From assembly GCF_020539865.1 (NCBI RefSeq), contig NZ_JAJBQV010000017.1, positions 1 to 54,034 of the forward strand: DNA of 54,034 bases. Reading direction: 5' to 3'. Origin of the DNA: Megasphaera elsdenii (GTDB taxonomy: Bacteria; Bacillota; Negativicutes; Veillonellales; Megasphaeraceae). Position numbers and translations under genes: made by a program. The notes beneath the pieces are model-generated. The model had not been told where the DNA came from and made no database searches. It saw only the letters and a program-made list of their open reading frames with translations. Every line of letters starts with the position of its first letter. Within the stretch, counting starts at the first letter, position 1. Shown piece by piece: positions 42,357 through 53,069 of this stretch.

Positions 42357-43496
42357 ATGGATTTTGCTTATAACGACGAACAGAAAGAAATCATCAAGGT
42401 TGTTCGCGACTTGGTGGAAAAAGAAATCGTCCCCTACGCTTCGGAAATGGATGAAACAGGAAAGCTCCATGAAGGGCTCCTTGACAAATTAGCAGCTCAG
42501 GGCCTGTTAGGTGTCGCCATTCCGGAAGAATTCGGCGGTGCCGGCCTGGACGCCATTACGATTGCCGCTATTTATGAAGAATTAGGTAAAGGTTGTGCCG
42601 GTGTCGCTACGACTGTCGCTGCGAATGCCCTGGCATCATATCCTGTCATCATTGCCGGTAACGACGACCAGAAGAAACGCTATTTCGATATCATCAATGA
42701 AGACAACTTGGCTGCCTTCGCCTTGACCGAACCGGGAACTGGTTCGGATGCCGGCTCCGTTTCGACACGTGCTATGAAGACCGAAGACGGGAAAGGCTAT
42801 ATCCTCAATGGCACGAAATGCTTCATCACCAACGGTGCCTTGGCCGAAGTCTTCGTCGTCTTCGCCAATACCCGTAAGAGCGGCGGTATCCGCGGATTGA
42901 CAGCCTTCATCGTCCGCAAAGGGACGCCGGGCTTCACTGTCGGTAAAGCCGAAAACAAAATGGGTATCCGCGCATCGAATACGACGGAGCTCATTTTCCA
43001 GGATTGCTTCGTCCCTGTCGAAAACCGTCTCGGCCGCGAAGGCCATGGCTTCCGCATCGCCATGGATACGCTGGACGCAGCCCGTCCTTTCGTCGGTGCC
43101 GTTTCTGTCGGCATTGCCGAAGCCGCTTTCCGCGCTTGCTGCGAATATGCTAAGGTTCGCGTACAGTTCGGCAAACCAATCGCTTCCTTTGAAATGGTTC
43201 AGGCTATGATCGCCGATATGGCCATGAAAGTCGAAGGAGCGCGCCTCCTGGTCCACCGCGCTTGCTGGATGAAAGACCAGGGCATGGACTTCAGCCGCGA
43301 AGCAGCCATTGCCAAGTGCAATGCGTCTGACGTAGCTATGCGGGTTACGACGGATGCAGTCCAGGTCATGGGCGGCTATGGCTATATCAAGGAATACCCT
43401 GTCGAAAAATACATGCGTGACGCAAAAATCATGCAGATTTATGAAGGTACTAACCAAATTCAGCGGTTGGTTATTGCAAATAAGACACTTTACTGA
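42357..43496 (+). CDS. acyl-CoA dehydrogenase (short-chain, butyryl-CoA type)
   Basis: A 379-aa FAD enzyme that forms the 2,3-double bond of acyl-CoAs or, with electron-transfer flavoprotein, reduces crotonyl-CoA. The N-terminal helical domain is followed by the flavin segment AFALTEPGTGSDAGS and FITNGA. The C-terminal domain has RVQFGKPI, QVMGGYGY and the catalytic glutamate in MQIYEGTNQIQR. Length is standard. No etfAB genes are adjacent. The substrate is inferred by family. The pheST promoter begins inside its last codons. Confidence 0.92.
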   Translation: MDFAYNDEQKEIIKVVRDLVEKEIVPYASEMDETGKLHEGLLDKLAAQGLLGVAIPEEFGGAGLDAITIAAIYEELGKGCAGVATTVAANALASYPVIIAGNDDQKKRYFDIINEDNLAAFALTEPGTGSDAGSVSTRAMKTEDGKGYILNGTKCFITNGALAEVFVVFANTRKSGGIRGLTAFIVRKGTPGFTVGKAENKMGIRASNTTELIFQDCFVPVENRLGREGHGFRIAMDTLDAARPFVGAVSVGIAEAAFRACCEYAKVRVQFGKPIASFEMVQAMIADMAMKVEGARLLVHRACWMKDQGMDFSREAAIAKCNASDVAMRVTTDAVQVMGGYGYIKEYPVEKYMRDAKIMQIYEGTNQIQRLVIANKTLY

Positions 43497-43502
43497 TACA
43501 AT
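43474..43502 (+). promoter_or_regulatory. pheST promoter
   Basis: TTGCAA (43474-43479), 17-bp spacer, TACAAT (43497-43502). The -35 and spacer lie within the end of the acyl-CoA dehydrogenase gene, whose stop is 43494-43496. Confidence 0.65.
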
Positions 43503-43514
43503 ATATAACAAACC

Positions 43515-43749
43515 CATAGAGGGATATTATGGCGATGATAAAGAGGGAATGGAACTGCCTCCGCTTACAGGGAATCGAGGCCGCAGATTGAGAGCCCCGT
43601 GCCGGATGTTTCATGCGTTCACTTTAGAGCCTCTTGCTGAACGGAGTAGGCAGGACGGGAGTTCCCGTTACAGGACAATCGAGAATCAAGTAGGGTGGTA
43701 CCGCGAATGAGACTTTCGCCCCTTAAGGGGGCGGGAGTCTATTTTTTTT
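43515..43749 (+). promoter_or_regulatory. T-box leader, phenylalanine specific
   Basis: A tRNA-sensing leader. Stem I runs from about 43538 with the apical-loop sequence AGGGAATCGAGG. The specifier codon is TTC at 43618-43620, in the context GCG-TTC-ACTTTAGAG, which reads tRNA(Phe). The T-box sequence AAGTAGGGTGGTACCGCG is at 43688-43705, with TGGT to pair with the tRNA acceptor end. The terminator (43710-43740 stem, then eight T) is the alternative fold. Uncharged tRNA(Phe) should relieve termination and raise pheS-pheT. Confidence 0.95.
43710..43749 (+). terminator. T-box terminator
   Basis: Stem AGACT / CGCCCC with GGGGGCG / AGTCT (43710-43722 with 43727-43740, short internal loop), TTAA loop, followed by TTTTTTTT. 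The 5' side competes with the antiterminator formed by the T-box sequence. Confidence 0.9.
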
Positions 43750-43775
43750 GTACTTACCAGTAGGAGGAAGAAAGT

Positions 43776-44801
43776 ATGATCAGTGATAAGATCGAGGCCA
43801 TTAAAGCGGCCGTCAATGAACAGCTCGCCAAGAGCGAACATCTTCAGGACGTACAGGATATCCGCGTCAAGTTCCTAGGTAAAAAAGGGGAACTGACGGC
43901 GATTATGAAAGAAATGAAGAATTTTTCCAAAGAAGAACGGCCTAAAGTCGGTCAGCTCGTCAACACGGCCCGCAATGCCATTGAAGAACAGCTCAAAGCC
44001 AAGATGGAAGAAGTCAAGGCCCGGGAATTGGCTGCCAAGATCGAATCGGAAAAAATCGACATTACCCTGCCAGGCCGTAAACCGGTCATGGGTCATGAAC
44101 ATCCGCTCCATCAGACACTGCGCCTCATGGAAGACTCTTTCCTGCGCATGGGCTTCTCCATCGTCGAAGGGAACGACATCGAATCGGACTACTATAACTT
44201 CCAGTGCTTGAACCTGCCGGAAGACCATCCGGCCCGGGACATGCAGGACTCCATGTATATTACGGATAACATCCTCTTGCGGACTCATACATCGGGCATG
44301 CAGGCCCGGACCTTACAGGCCCATAAGCCTAATGAACCTTTCAAGATCATTGCACCGGGCAAGGTATACCGCTGCGACTACGATGCGACACATTCGCCTG
44401 TCTTCCATCAGATGGAAGGCATGATTATCGACAAGGACATCCGCTTCTCCGATCTCAAGGGGATGCTCGAAGATTTCCTGCGCGATATCTTCGGACCTCA
44501 GACGAAAGTCCGTTTCCGCGCCAGCTATTTCCCCTTTACGGAACCGAGTGCCGAAGTCGATATTTCCTGCGTCATGTGCGGCGGCAAGGGCTGCCGTGTC
44601 TGCTCCCACACGGGCTGGTTGGAAATCCTTGGCTGCGGCATGGTCAATCCCAGCGTCTTGCGCCTGAACGGCTATGATCCGGACGTCGTCACGGGCTTTG
44701 CCTTCGGCATGGGCGTCGAACGCATTGCCATGCTGAAGTACGGCATCGATGATTTACGCTTATTCTATGAAAACGATATGCGGTTCTTGAACCAGTTCTA
44801 G
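43776..44801 (+). CDS. pheS: phenylalanine--tRNA ligase, alpha subunit
   Basis: A 341-aa class II synthetase subunit. An N-terminal coiled-coil arm of about 80 residues, which grips the tRNA, is followed by the catalytic core: [15 protein letters not shown], motif 2 region [36 protein letters not shown], and motif 3 as [13 protein letters not shown]. Length matches the bacterial heterotetramer alpha subunit. It lies behind the T-box leader and 13 bases before pheT. Confidence 0.97.
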   Translation: MISDKIEAIKAAVNEQLAKSEHLQDVQDIRVKFLGKKGELTAIMKEMKNFSKEERPKVGQLVNTARNAIEEQLKAKMEEVKARELAAKIESEKIDITLPGRKPVMGHEHPLHQTLRLMEDSFLRMGFSIVEGNDIESDYYNFQCLNLPEDHPARDMQDSMYITDNILLRTHTSGMQARTLQAHKPNEPFKIIAPGKVYRCDYDATHSPVFHQMEGMIIDKDIRFSDLKGMLEDFLRDIFGPQTKVRFRASYFPFTEPSAEVDISCVMCGGKGCRVCSHTGWLEILGCGMVNPSVLRLNGYDPDVVTGFAFGMGVERIAMLKYGIDDLRLFYENDMRFLNQF

Positions 44802-44814
44802 GAGGGTATGAATA

Positions 44815-47241
44815 ATGAAAAGTTCTTTAACTTGGATGCAGGATTATGTCGACGTCGACATGAACCAGGACATGCAGGCATTTGCCGATAAATTGACTAT
44901 TGCCGGTATCCCTGTCGAACAGGTGGAATACTGGGGGACAGAAATCAAGAAAGTAAAGACCGGGAAGATCCTTCAGATCGATAAGCATCCCGATGCTGAT
45001 AAGCTCGTCGTCTGCCAGGTAGACATGGGCGATGAACAGCTCCAGATCGTCACGGCTGCGACTAACGTCCGCGTGGGCCAGATCGTCCCCGTCGCTGTCC
45101 ACGGCGCTCATCTGCCGGGCGGCACGAAAATCAAGCGCTCGAAGCTGCGCGGCGTCTTGTCCAACGGCATGTTCTGCTCGGCTCACGAATTTGGTTTCGA
45201 CGACAGCCTGCTCTTGCCGGAAGAACGAGAAGGCATTTGGATCCTGCCGCCGGATACGCCGCTCGGCGTCGACGCTGCCGACTATCTCCAGGTCCGCGAC
45301 GTCGTCTATGAATATGAATTGACAGCGAACCGGGCAGACTGCTTCTCCATGGTCGGCTTGTCCCGTGAATTTGCCGTTCTCAGCGGTAAAGAAGCCCGCT
45401 ATCCGGAAATTTCCGTCAAGGAATGTGATACGCCTATCGACGGAAAAGTCAAAGTTTCCATCGACGATGACGAACTGTGCAGCCGTTATACGGCCCGTTT
45501 GCTCTTGAATGTCAAAATCGGCAAGTCACCGCTGTGGATGCAGCAGCGCCTGCGCAAGTCCGGCGTCCGCCCGATTAACAACGTCGTCGATGCGACGAAC
45601 TACACGATGATTGAATTAGGCATTCCTCTCCATGCCTATGACTACGATAAAGTCGCCGGCCATCATCTCATCGCCCGTCGGGCTAAGGCCAATGAAGCCA
45701 TGAAGACCTTGGACGATGTAGACCGTACCTTGACAGACAACATGTTGGTCATTGCCGATGAAGAAAAAGCTTGCTGCATTGCCGGCATCATGGGCGGTAT
45801 GGATTCTGAAGTCACGGACCAGACGAAGACGGTCATCCTCGAATGTGCTTCTTTCAAGGGCTCCAATATCCGTCATACCGGCCGTATGCTCGGCTTGCGT
45901 TCGGAAGCTTCGGGTCGTTTTGAACGAGGCCTCGATTCGGACAGTTGCATCAACTCTATCGACCGTTGCGCTCAACTCCTCCAGGAAATGGGGGCCTGCG
46001 ACGTAGCCCAAGGCGTCGTCGATGTCTATCCCAAACCGGCTGTCACGACGCGCATTGCCTTCACAGCGGCTCAGGTCAATAAATTCTTAGGTACGGAAAT
46101 CCCCGAAGCCGATATGATCCATATCCTGGAAACGTTGCAGTTCGGTATCGAAAAAGACGGCGAAACCTTGACGGCTGTCGTTCCCAGCTATCGCGGCGAC
46201 TGCACGGAAATGCCGGATATCGCCGAAGAAGTAGCTCGTGTCTATGGCTATGAAAACATCCCGTCTACGCACCCGTCTGCTCCTATTTCCAAAGGGGAAG
46301 CCGGTTTCCATCACGACGTAGGCGAAAAAATTTCGTCCATCCTCAGCAGCAGCGGCCTCAATGAAACGGTTACGTTCAGCTTCATGCATCCGGACCAGCT
46401 GAAGAAGCTCCTCTTCAAAGACGGCGATGCCGTGTATCATGCCGTGCCCATCTTGAACCCGATTACGGAAGACTTCCCGCTCATGCGGACGACGCTGGTA
46501 CCGTCCTTGATGGATGTCCTGGTCCGCAACCAGGCCGTTAAGAATCCGTCTGTCGGCATCTACGAAATCGCACCGGTCTATCGGCCGAAACAGCTGCCCT
46601 TGACGGAACTGCCGGAACAGGAATTCTATGTCACCGGCCTTCTCTATGGCCAGCGCACTGCTGCTGAATGGCCGGAAAAAGCGGAAAATTACGACTTCTA
46701 TGACGTCAAGGGCCTCGTCGAAGCCGTCCTCCAGGGACTGGGCATCCAGGCCGACCTGGAAGTCTCCGACTGGGCACCGCTCCATCCGGGCAAGGCTGCG
46801 CGCTATGTCAAAGATGGCAAGGTCCTTTGTGACTTCGGCGAACTCCATCCCAAGGCCATCGACAATTACGACGTTGCCGGCCCGGTCTACGTCTTCGAAC
46901 TGCATATGGACGCCATCCTGCCCTTGGTCAACCTTCTGCCGGATTACCATAAAGTCGCTAAGTTCCCCGCATCGAGTCGCGACTTGGCCTTCCTGGCACC
47001 GCTGGCTACGACCAATGCCGACATCGTCAGCGTCATCAAAGCAGACGGCGGCGAAAATCTGGAAGCGGTCCATCTCTTCGACATGTATACGGGGAAACAG
47101 GTACCGCAAGGCTATAAGAGCCTGGCCTATTCCTTAGTCTTCCGTTCCGAAGAAGGGACCTTGACCGATGCCGACATCCAGGCCCCGGTTGATGCCATCG
47201 TCAAGGATTTGAAAGAAAAATTCGACTGCCAATTGCGGTAG
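44815..47241 (+). CDS. pheT: phenylalanine--tRNA ligase, beta subunit
   Basis: An 808-aa subunit with the full bacterial domain set: N-terminal OB-fold tRNA-binding module (KVKTGKILQIDKHPDADKL at about 43-60), B3/B4 editing domain with NRADCFSMVGLSRE, B5 domain (IPEADMIHILETLQF), catalytic-like core (TVTFSFMHPDQL region), and a C-terminal anticodon-binding FDX-ACB domain (FPASSRDLAFLAPL). It carries out post-transfer editing of Tyr-tRNA(Phe). No truncation is seen. Confidence 0.97.
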   Translation: MKSSLTWMQDYVDVDMNQDMQAFADKLTIAGIPVEQVEYWGTEIKKVKTGKILQIDKHPDADKLVVCQVDMGDEQLQIVTAATNVRVGQIVPVAVHGAHLPGGTKIKRSKLRGVLSNGMFCSAHEFGFDDSLLLPEEREGIWILPPDTPLGVDAADYLQVRDVVYEYELTANRADCFSMVGLSREFAVLSGKEARYPEISVKECDTPIDGKVKVSIDDDELCSRYTARLLLNVKIGKSPLWMQQRLRKSGVRPINNVVDATNYTMIELGIPLHAYDYDKVAGHHLIARRAKANEAMKTLDDVDRTLTDNMLVIADEEKACCIAGIMGGMDSEVTDQTKTVILECASFKGSNIRHTGRMLGLRSEASGRFERGLDSDSCINSIDRCAQLLQEMGACDVAQGVVDVYPKPAVTTRIAFTAAQVNKFLGTEIPEADMIHILETLQFGIEKDGETLTAVVPSYRGDCTEMPDIAEEVARVYGYENIPSTHPSAPISKGEAGFHHDVGEKISSILSSSGLNETVTFSFMHPDQLKKLLFKDGDAVYHAVPILNPITEDFPLMRTTLVPSLMDVLVRNQAVKNPSVGIYEIAPVYRPKQLPLTELPEQEFYVTGLLYGQRTAAEWPEKAENYDFYDVKGLVEAVLQGLGIQADLEVSDWAPLHPGKAARYVKDGKVLCDFGELHPKAIDNYDVAGPVYVFELHMDAILPLVNLLPDYHKVAKFPASSRDLAFLAPLATTNADIVSVIKADGGENLEAVHLFDMYTGKQVPQGYKSLAYSLVFRSEEGTLTDADIQAPVDAIVKDLKEKFDCQLR

Positions 47242-47290
47242 GATTTTGTGTTTGAAGTTTAAAATGGTAGTTTTTTAACATCAAACAGAT

Positions 47291-47320
47291 AAAGAGGCTG
47301 TCTTCATGGACGGCCTCTTT
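47291..47320 (+). terminator. terminator after pheT
   Basis: Stem AAAGAGGC..GTC (47291-47302) with GGAC.GGCCTCTTT (47308-47320), short loop, weak T-run. It separates pheST from tig. Confidence 0.7.
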
Positions 47321-47328
47321 ATCGCATA

Positions 47329-47357
47329 TTGTAAAAAAAGTAAAGTTGTGGTATGAT
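47329..47357 (+). promoter_or_regulatory. tig promoter
   Basis: TTGTAA (47329-47334), 17-bp spacer, TATGAT (47352-47357) with the extended TG, 69 bp before the tig start. Confidence 0.65.
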
Positions 47358-47425
47358 GTAGAGCGTAATATGGTATTTTAGAGATATTCAGGGCTCTACC
47401 GGCCCATAAGGAGGACATACTTAGA

Positions 47426-48769
47426 ATGAACGTAACAGTGAATGAAGTAGACCAGCACAAAGTAACCTTGCACATTGAAGTGCCTGCTAAAGACGCTTCC
47501 AAACAGGCAGCAGCAGCTTGCAAGAACTTGGCAAGCCGTGTCAATATCCCGGGCTTCCGTAAGGGGAAAGCACCGCGCATGGTACTGGAAAGCTTCTTGG
47601 GCAAAGATGCTGTCAAACAGGAAGTTTTTGAAGCTATTGCCAATAAAGCCTACAGCGACGCCCTCGACCAGGAAGGCATCGTTCCTGTAACTGAACCGGA
47701 ATTGAAAGTCATTACCGACGAAAAAGGAAAAGACGTCGTATTTGAAGCTACGATCACGAAGAAACCGGAAGTTAAACTCGGCGAATATAAAGGCATTACC
47801 GTTGCCAAAGATAAAGTTAACGTAACTGACGAAGATGTAGCTAAAGAACTGGCTAACCTCCAGAAACAGCATGCAAAACTCGTCGTAGCTCCGGAAGGCA
47901 CGGAAATCGCAAAAGATGACTTCGCTGTCATCGATTTCAAAGGCACTGTCGACGGCGTTGCATTCGAAGGCGGCGAAGGCAAATCCTATCCGCTCCAGAT
48001 CGGCTCCGGCAGCTTCATTCCGGGCTTTGAAGATCAGCTCATCGGCTGCAAAGCTGGCGATGAAAAAGATGTCAAAGTCACCTTCCCGGAAGATTACTTT
48101 GAAAAATCCCTGGCTGGCAAAGAAGCTGTCTTCGCCGTTAAAATCAACGACGTAAAACGCAGCGAACTCCCGGCTATCGACAATGAATTCGCCAAAGAAG
48201 TCGGTAAGTTCGACAGCGTCGACGACCTCAAAGCCGACATCCGTAAACGCCTCGAATCGAAAGCTTCCTTCCAGGCTTTGGAAAAATTCAACTCCGAAGT
48301 CTTGAAGACGGCTGTCAACAATGCTGAAGTCGATATCCCGCAGGTCATGATCGACGACAAAATCGACCAGATGATCGAAGAACTGTCCATGAAACTGGAA
48401 ACCCAGCGCATGAGCCTCGACGATTATCTCAAATACATGAACCAGGATATGGACAAACTCAAAGAACATTACGCTGAACCGGCTAAAGAAAACGTAAAGA
48501 TGGACCTCGTCCTCGAAGCTATCGCTAAAGCTGAAAACATCGAAGTCAAAGACATCGATCTCCAGGCTGAAATCTTCACGATGGCTCAGAACTTCGGTGC
48601 CGATCCGAAAGAAGTTTACAAGATTATTTTGAAAGAACATCGCGTTCCCATGCTCGTACAGTCTGTCGGCCGTAAAAAAGCAGCCAGCTTCATCCTGAAA
48701 AATGCCGTCGACCCGAACGAAGACAAAAAAGAAGAAGCTAAAGCTGAAGACACAAAGGCTGAAGACTAA
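47426..48769 (+). CDS. tig: trigger factor
   Basis: A 447-aa ribosome-bound chaperone and peptidyl-prolyl isomerase. The N-terminal domain has the ribosome-docking loop [12 protein letters not shown] near residue 38. The FKBP domain (about 155-245) has [18 protein letters not shown] and [12 protein letters not shown]. The C-terminal helical arms follow, ending in an acidic/lysine tail ([16 protein letters not shown]). It starts the tig-clpP-clpX-lon quality-control run seen in many Firmicutes. Codon use is notably more biased (AAA, GAA, GCT) than its neighbours, consistent with high expression. Confidence 0.97.
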   Translation: MNVTVNEVDQHKVTLHIEVPAKDASKQAAAACKNLASRVNIPGFRKGKAPRMVLESFLGKDAVKQEVFEAIANKAYSDALDQEGIVPVTEPELKVITDEKGKDVVFEATITKKPEVKLGEYKGITVAKDKVNVTDEDVAKELANLQKQHAKLVVAPEGTEIAKDDFAVIDFKGTVDGVAFEGGEGKSYPLQIGSGSFIPGFEDQLIGCKAGDEKDVKVTFPEDYFEKSLAGKEAVFAVKINDVKRSELPAIDNEFAKEVGKFDSVDDLKADIRKRLESKASFQALEKFNSEVLKTAVNNAEVDIPQVMIDDKIDQMIEELSMKLETQRMSLDDYLKYMNQDMDKLKEHYAEPAKENVKMDLVLEAIAKAENIEVKDIDLQAEIFTMAQNFGADPKEVYKIILKEHRVPMLVQSVGRKKAASFILKNAVDPNEDKKEEAKAEDTKAED

Positions 48770-48801
48770 ACCCGGAAACGCATTCTCCGGAGGTGTTAGT
48801 T

Positions 48802-49407
48802 TTGACAAATATGTATGTACCCATCGTCGTCGAACAGACGGCACAAGGTGAACGGAGCTATGATATTTATTCCCGTCTGTTGAAAGACCGCATCGTCTTC
48901 CTCGGCGGTCCTATCGATGATACTGTTGCCAACAGCATCATTGCCCAGCTCCTTTTCCTGGAAGCAGAAAATCCTGATAAGGATATCCACTTATATATCA
49001 ACAGCCCTGGCGGCGTCGTCACGGCAGGTATGGCCATCTACGATACCATGCAGTATATCAAGCCAGACGTTTCGACGATTTGCGTCGGTTCCGCTGCCAG
49101 CATGGCGTCCGTACTCCTGACGGCCGGTGCTAAGGGCAAACGCTTCGCCCTGCCGCACTCACAGGTCATGATCCATCAGCCTCTCGGCGGTGTACAGGGC
49201 CAGGCTACGGAAATCGAAATCCATGCCCGCGAAATCCTGCGCATGCGCAAGGAATTGAACGGTATCTTGTCTGAACATACAGGACAGCCCATTGACGTCA
49301 TCCAAAAGGATACGGAACGGGATAATTTCATGACGGCTGAAGAAGCCAAGGAATATGGCCTCATCGATGAAATCCTGACCCGTCCACTGCCGGATGAAAC
49401 GAAATAG
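48802..49407 (+). CDS. clpP: ATP-dependent Clp protease proteolytic subunit
   Basis: A 201-aa serine protease subunit that forms the double-ring chamber served by ClpX. The N-terminus [24 protein letters not shown] is typical. The catalytic serine is S100 in GSAASMA and the histidine H125 in MIHQPLGG, with an aspartate in [11 protein letters not shown] at 48802 is chosen because the Shine-Dalgarno GGAGG is seven bases before it; ATG at 48811 would have 16 bases. A small hairpin (48772-48776 with 48786-48790) covers part of the Shine-Dalgarno region. Confidence 0.96.
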   Translation: MTNMYVPIVVEQTAQGERSYDIYSRLLKDRIVFLGGPIDDTVANSIIAQLLFLEAENPDKDIHLYINSPGGVVTAGMAIYDTMQYIKPDVSTICVGSAASMASVLLTAGAKGKRFALPHSQVMIHQPLGGVQGQATEIEIHAREILRMRKELNGILSEHTGQPIDVIQKDTERDNFMTAEEAKEYGLIDEILTRPLPDETK

Positions 49408-49424
49408 GACAGGAGGAAGACAAG

Positions 49425-50663
49425 ATGAACGATAGGAATGACGAACCGCGTTGCAGTTTCTGCGGCCGGCCCCAGAGCGAAGTACAGAAGCTCATTGCCG
49501 GCCCGGGCGTCTATATCTGCGACGAATGTGTTGCTGTAGCGCAGCACATCATGGAAGAAGAAAAGGCAGAAGAAACGCCGGACTTCCAACTCAAAGACCT
49601 GCCGACACCGCATGAAATCAAGGCTACTCTTGATGAATACGTCATCGGTCAGGAAGCGGCTAAAAAGACCCTTTCCGTTGCAGTGTACAATCACTACAAG
49701 CGGCTCCAGACCAATTTCAGCGCCTCCGATGATGATGTAGAGCTCCAGAAGTCGAATATCGTCATGGTCGGCCCGACTGGGAGCGGCAAGACCCTCTTGG
49801 CTCAGACCTTGGCCCGTCTCCTCGATGTGCCCTTTGCCATCGCCGATGCGACGAGCCTGACCGAAGCCGGCTATGTCGGCGAAGACGTCGAAAACTGCCT
49901 GCTCAAGCTCATCCAGGCCGCTGATTACGATATTGCCAAAGCTGAACGGGGCATCATCTACATCGACGAAATCGACAAGATTGCCCGCAAATCGGAAAAT
50001 CCGTCCATTACTCGCGACGTTTCCGGTGAAGGTGTCCAGCAGGCCCTGTTGAAAATCCTCGAAGGGACCGTTGCCGGCGTTCCGCCTCAGGGCGGCCGCA
50101 AGCACCCTCATCAGGAAATGCTCCAGATCGACACGACGAACATCCTGTTCATCTGCGGCGGCGCTTTCGATGGCATCGACAAGACCATCCTCAACCGTAC
50201 GACAGACAAGAATATGGGCTTCGGTGCCGATATCCACTCTAAGTCCGAACACTCTATGGAATCGCTCCTCAAGGAAATCATCCCGACGGACCTCCAGAAG
50301 TTCGGCCTCATCCCGGAATTGATCGGCCGCCTGCCCGTATTGGTTACTCTCAATCCTCTCGATGAAGATGCGATGGTACACATCTTGACAGAACCGAAGA
50401 ACGCCTTGGTCAAACAGTATCAGAAGATGCTGTCCATGGACGACGTAGATCTCGAATTTACGCCGGAAGCTCTTCAGGCCATTGCCAAGGAAGCGCTGCG
50501 GCGCAACACCGGTGCCCGCGGGCTTCGCTCCATTATCGAACGGATCATGCTCGACGTCATGTTTGATGTACCGAGCCGTGACGACGTTGCTAAGTGCATC
50601 GTCACGGAAAAATGCGTCAAAGAAGGCGCTGAACCCGACCTCGTATTGAAAGAGGCAAAATGA
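49425..50663 (+). CDS. clpX: ATP-dependent Clp protease ATP-binding subunit ClpX
   Basis: A 412-aa AAA+ unfoldase. The N-terminal C4 zinc domain is CSFCGRPQ...CDECV (residues about 9-37). Walker A is [12 protein letters not shown] near 115, Walker B is [11 protein letters not shown] near 178, and the ClpP-binding IGF-type loop reads NMGFG near 262. Sensor 2 GARGLRS is near 364. It follows clpP by 17 bases with AGGAGG upstream, so the two subunits are co-expressed. Confidence 0.97.
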   Translation: MNDRNDEPRCSFCGRPQSEVQKLIAGPGVYICDECVAVAQHIMEEEKAEETPDFQLKDLPTPHEIKATLDEYVIGQEAAKKTLSVAVYNHYKRLQTNFSASDDDVELQKSNIVMVGPTGSGKTLLAQTLARLLDVPFAIADATSLTEAGYVGEDVENCLLKLIQAADYDIAKAERGIIYIDEIDKIARKSENPSITRDVSGEGVQQALLKILEGTVAGVPPQGGRKHPHQEMLQIDTTNILFICGGAFDGIDKTILNRTTDKNMGFGADIHSKSEHSMESLLKEIIPTDLQKFGLIPELIGRLPVLVTLNPLDEDAMVHILTEPKNALVKQYQKMLSMDDVDLEFTPEALQAIAKEALRRNTGARGLRSIIERIMLDVMFDVPSRDDVAKCIVTEKCVKEGAEPDLVLKEAK

Positions 50664-50676
50664 TATAATGTACAAT

Positions 50677-50716
50677 AAAACTCATTTCTCAAACCGGAAA
50701 TGAGTTTTATTTTTCC
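50677..50716 (+). terminator. terminator between clpX and lon
   Basis: A 13-bp stem (50677-50689 with 50696-50708, one G-T pair) followed by ATTTTT. It lies 19 bases before the lon start, so lon either has reduced read-through from clpX or an unseen promoter close to the hairpin. Confidence 0.8.
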
Positions 50717-50735
50717 ATAGAAGAAGGTGAAGTGT

Positions 50736-53069
50736 ATGAACGAAAACGTTGTGCTCAACGAACAAGATATCCTGGCCCTGCCTTTTGTCCCGCTCCGGGG
50801 CATCGTCGTCTATCCGAAACTGGTCAGCCACATCGACATCGGCCGCGATACGTCCCTGGCTGCTGTCGATTACGCCATGGAACACGACCGGCAGCTCCTG
50901 GTTGCGACGCAGGTCGATGAAAACGAAGACAATCCGGGTTTTGACGATGTTTATACCATCGGCTGCCTGGTTAAAATCGAACAGCTCCTGCGCATGCCCG
51001 GCGGTTTGGTCCGCATCTTGGTCAACGGCATTTCCCGCGTCCGCATGCAGGGTTTTTCCCAGAAAGCCGATTACCTTGAAGGGGCTGCTGTCAAAGTGGC
51101 TGAAATCAGCCGCAACGAAGTCGAAGAAGAAGCCTTGCGCCGAGTTGTCCTCAAGCGGCTCCTGGATTGGCTGGGCAATCTTCGCGATGGCGAAGAAGCT
51201 AGCGAAAATGCCAAGAGTATCGATGAACCGGGGGTCTTGGCTGATTTTGCTGCGTCCCAGCTGCCCTTGCGCTTGGTCATCCGCCAGCAACTGCTGGAAA
51301 CGGCTGATGTCGAAGCCCGCCTGCGCCGCATTGCGTCGCTTTTGGATACAGAAGTCGACATTGCCAACTTGGAATCGAAGTTGAACCTGGAAGTCCGCGG
51401 TAAGATGGATCAGCAGCAGAAAGAATACTATCTGCGGGAAAAGATCAAGGCCATCCATGAAGAATTGGGTGATAAAGTCGATAAGGACACGGAAGTCCAG
51501 GAACTTCGCGACAAGATCAAGAAGATGAAACTCGACGACGACATCGAAAAAGCCTTGCTCAAAGAAGTAGATCGTCTCGATTCCATGCCGCCTATGATGG
51601 CAGAATCGGCCATTATCCGCACTTATCTCGATTGGGCTATGGCCCTTCCTTGGAAGAAGGAGACGAAAGACCGCTTGGACCTCAACGAGGCGCAGAAGGT
51701 CCTCGATGAAGACCATTATGGCCTGAAAAAGGTCAAAGACCGCATCATAGAATACTTAGCCGTCAAACAGCTGACGAATAGCCTGAAAGGGCCAATCCTC
51801 TGTTTCGTCGGACCTCCGGGCACGGGCAAGACGAGTATTGCCAAATCCATCGCCCGGGCCATGAACCGCAAGTACGTTCGCGTGTCTCTGGGGGGCGTCC
51901 GCGATGAGGCTGAAATCCGCGGTCACCGCCGGACCTACATCGGTGCGCTGCCAGGCCGTATCCTGGCTGGCATGAAACAGGCCGGCGTCAAGAACCCGGT
52001 CTTCCTCCTCGATGAAATCGACAAGATGACCTCCGACATGCGCGGTGACCCGTCGTCAGCACTGTTGGAAGTCCTCGACCCGGAACAGAACAATACTTTC
52101 AGCGACCATTTCCTGGAATTACCTTTCGACTTGTCGAAAGTGTTCTGGATTACGACGGCCAACGTTCTCAGTGATATTCCCCGGCCTCTCATGGATCGCA
52201 TGGAAATCATCGATTTCACGAGCTATACAGAAGAAGAAAAGGTACAGATTGCCAAGCGCTACTTGGTACCAAAACAGATTAAAGAAAACGGCCTCAAACC
52301 GAGTCAGGCCAAATTCTCCGATGCCGTCTTGCGCCATATCATCGAAGGCTATACGCGCGAATCGGGTGTCCGCAGCCTGGAAAAGACTATCGGTACGGTC
52401 TGCCGCCGCATCGGCAAGTCCCTGCTCATGAACGACGAAGTGCCGCTCAGCATTTCCGTCAAGAACTTGGAAAAACTGCTCGGTCCCGTCAAATTCCTGC
52501 CTGAAACGGTTCATAAAGACGATGAAGTCGGTATCGTTACTGGCATGGCTTGGACTCAGGTCGGTGGGGAAGTCCTGGAAACGGAAGCCGTTGCCGTTAA
52601 AGGCAAGGGCCGCTTGCTGCTCACGGGCCAGCTCGGCGATGTCATGAAGGAATCAGCCGAAGCCGGTGTGACCTACGTCCGCAGCCGGGCTGATGTCCTG
52701 GGCATCGACGCCGATTTCTACGCTAACATGGATTTGCACATCCATCTGCCTGAAGGGGCTATCCCCAAAGACGGGCCGTCGGCTGGCATTACCATGGCCA
52801 CGGCGATTACGTCGGCCTTGACGGGCAAAGCCGTCCGCCACGATGTGGCCATGACCGGTGAAATCACGCTGCGCGGGACAGTTCTGCCTGTAGGGGGCAT
52901 TAAGGAAAAGGTCATCGCCGCCCATCGGGCAGGCATCAAGAAAATCCTCTTGCCTGAAGAAAACAAGCGTGACATGGATGAAGTGCCGCAGTCGGTCAAA
53001 AAGGACGTCAAATTCGTCTTCGTTCACCATATGGATGAAGTGCTGGCTCAGGCACTGGTGAAATCCTGA
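50736..53069 (+). CDS. lon: ATP-dependent protease Lon
   Basis: A 777-aa AAA+ protease. The N-terminal substrate domain ([16 protein letters not shown]) is followed by a coiled region ([14 protein letters not shown]). Walker A is GPPGTGKTS starting at G359, then the LDEIDKM Walker B. The serine-lysine protease domain has S682 in GPSAGITMA and the lysine in GGIKEKV near 725. ATG at 50736 follows GAAGGTG; GTG at 50727 is less likely. Its TGA overlaps the ATG of the next gene by one base. Confidence 0.97.
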   Translation: MNENVVLNEQDILALPFVPLRGIVVYPKLVSHIDIGRDTSLAAVDYAMEHDRQLLVATQVDENEDNPGFDDVYTIGCLVKIEQLLRMPGGLVRILVNGISRVRMQGFSQKADYLEGAAVKVAEISRNEVEEEALRRVVLKRLLDWLGNLRDGEEASENAKSIDEPGVLADFAASQLPLRLVIRQQLLETADVEARLRRIASLLDTEVDIANLESKLNLEVRGKMDQQQKEYYLREKIKAIHEELGDKVDKDTEVQELRDKIKKMKLDDDIEKALLKEVDRLDSMPPMMAESAIIRTYLDWAMALPWKKETKDRLDLNEAQKVLDEDHYGLKKVKDRIIEYLAVKQLTNSLKGPILCFVGPPGTGKTSIAKSIARAMNRKYVRVSLGGVRDEAEIRGHRRTYIGALPGRILAGMKQAGVKNPVFLLDEIDKMTSDMRGDPSSALLEVLDPEQNNTFSDHFLELPFDLSKVFWITTANVLSDIPRPLMDRMEIIDFTSYTEEEKVQIAKRYLVPKQIKENGLKPSQAKFSDAVLRHIIEGYTRESGVRSLEKTIGTVCRRIGKSLLMNDEVPLSISVKNLEKLLGPVKFLPETVHKDDEVGIVTGMAWTQVGGEVLETEAVAVKGKGRLLLTGQLGDVMKESAEAGVTYVRSRADVLGIDADFYANMDLHIHLPEGAIPKDGPSAGITMATAITSALTGKAVRHDVAMTGEITLRGTVLPVGGIKEKVIAAHRAGIKKILLPEENKRDMDEVPQSVKKDVKFVFVHHMDEVLAQALVKS

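Noticed and set aside
47396..48844. Minus-strand open frame of 482 codons opposite tig, rich in Phe and Val
   Set aside because: Reverse reading of the lysine- and glutamate-rich trigger factor; no start signal.
49176..50675. Minus-strand open frame of 499 codons opposite clpP/clpX
   Set aside because: Antisense shadow with no motif support.
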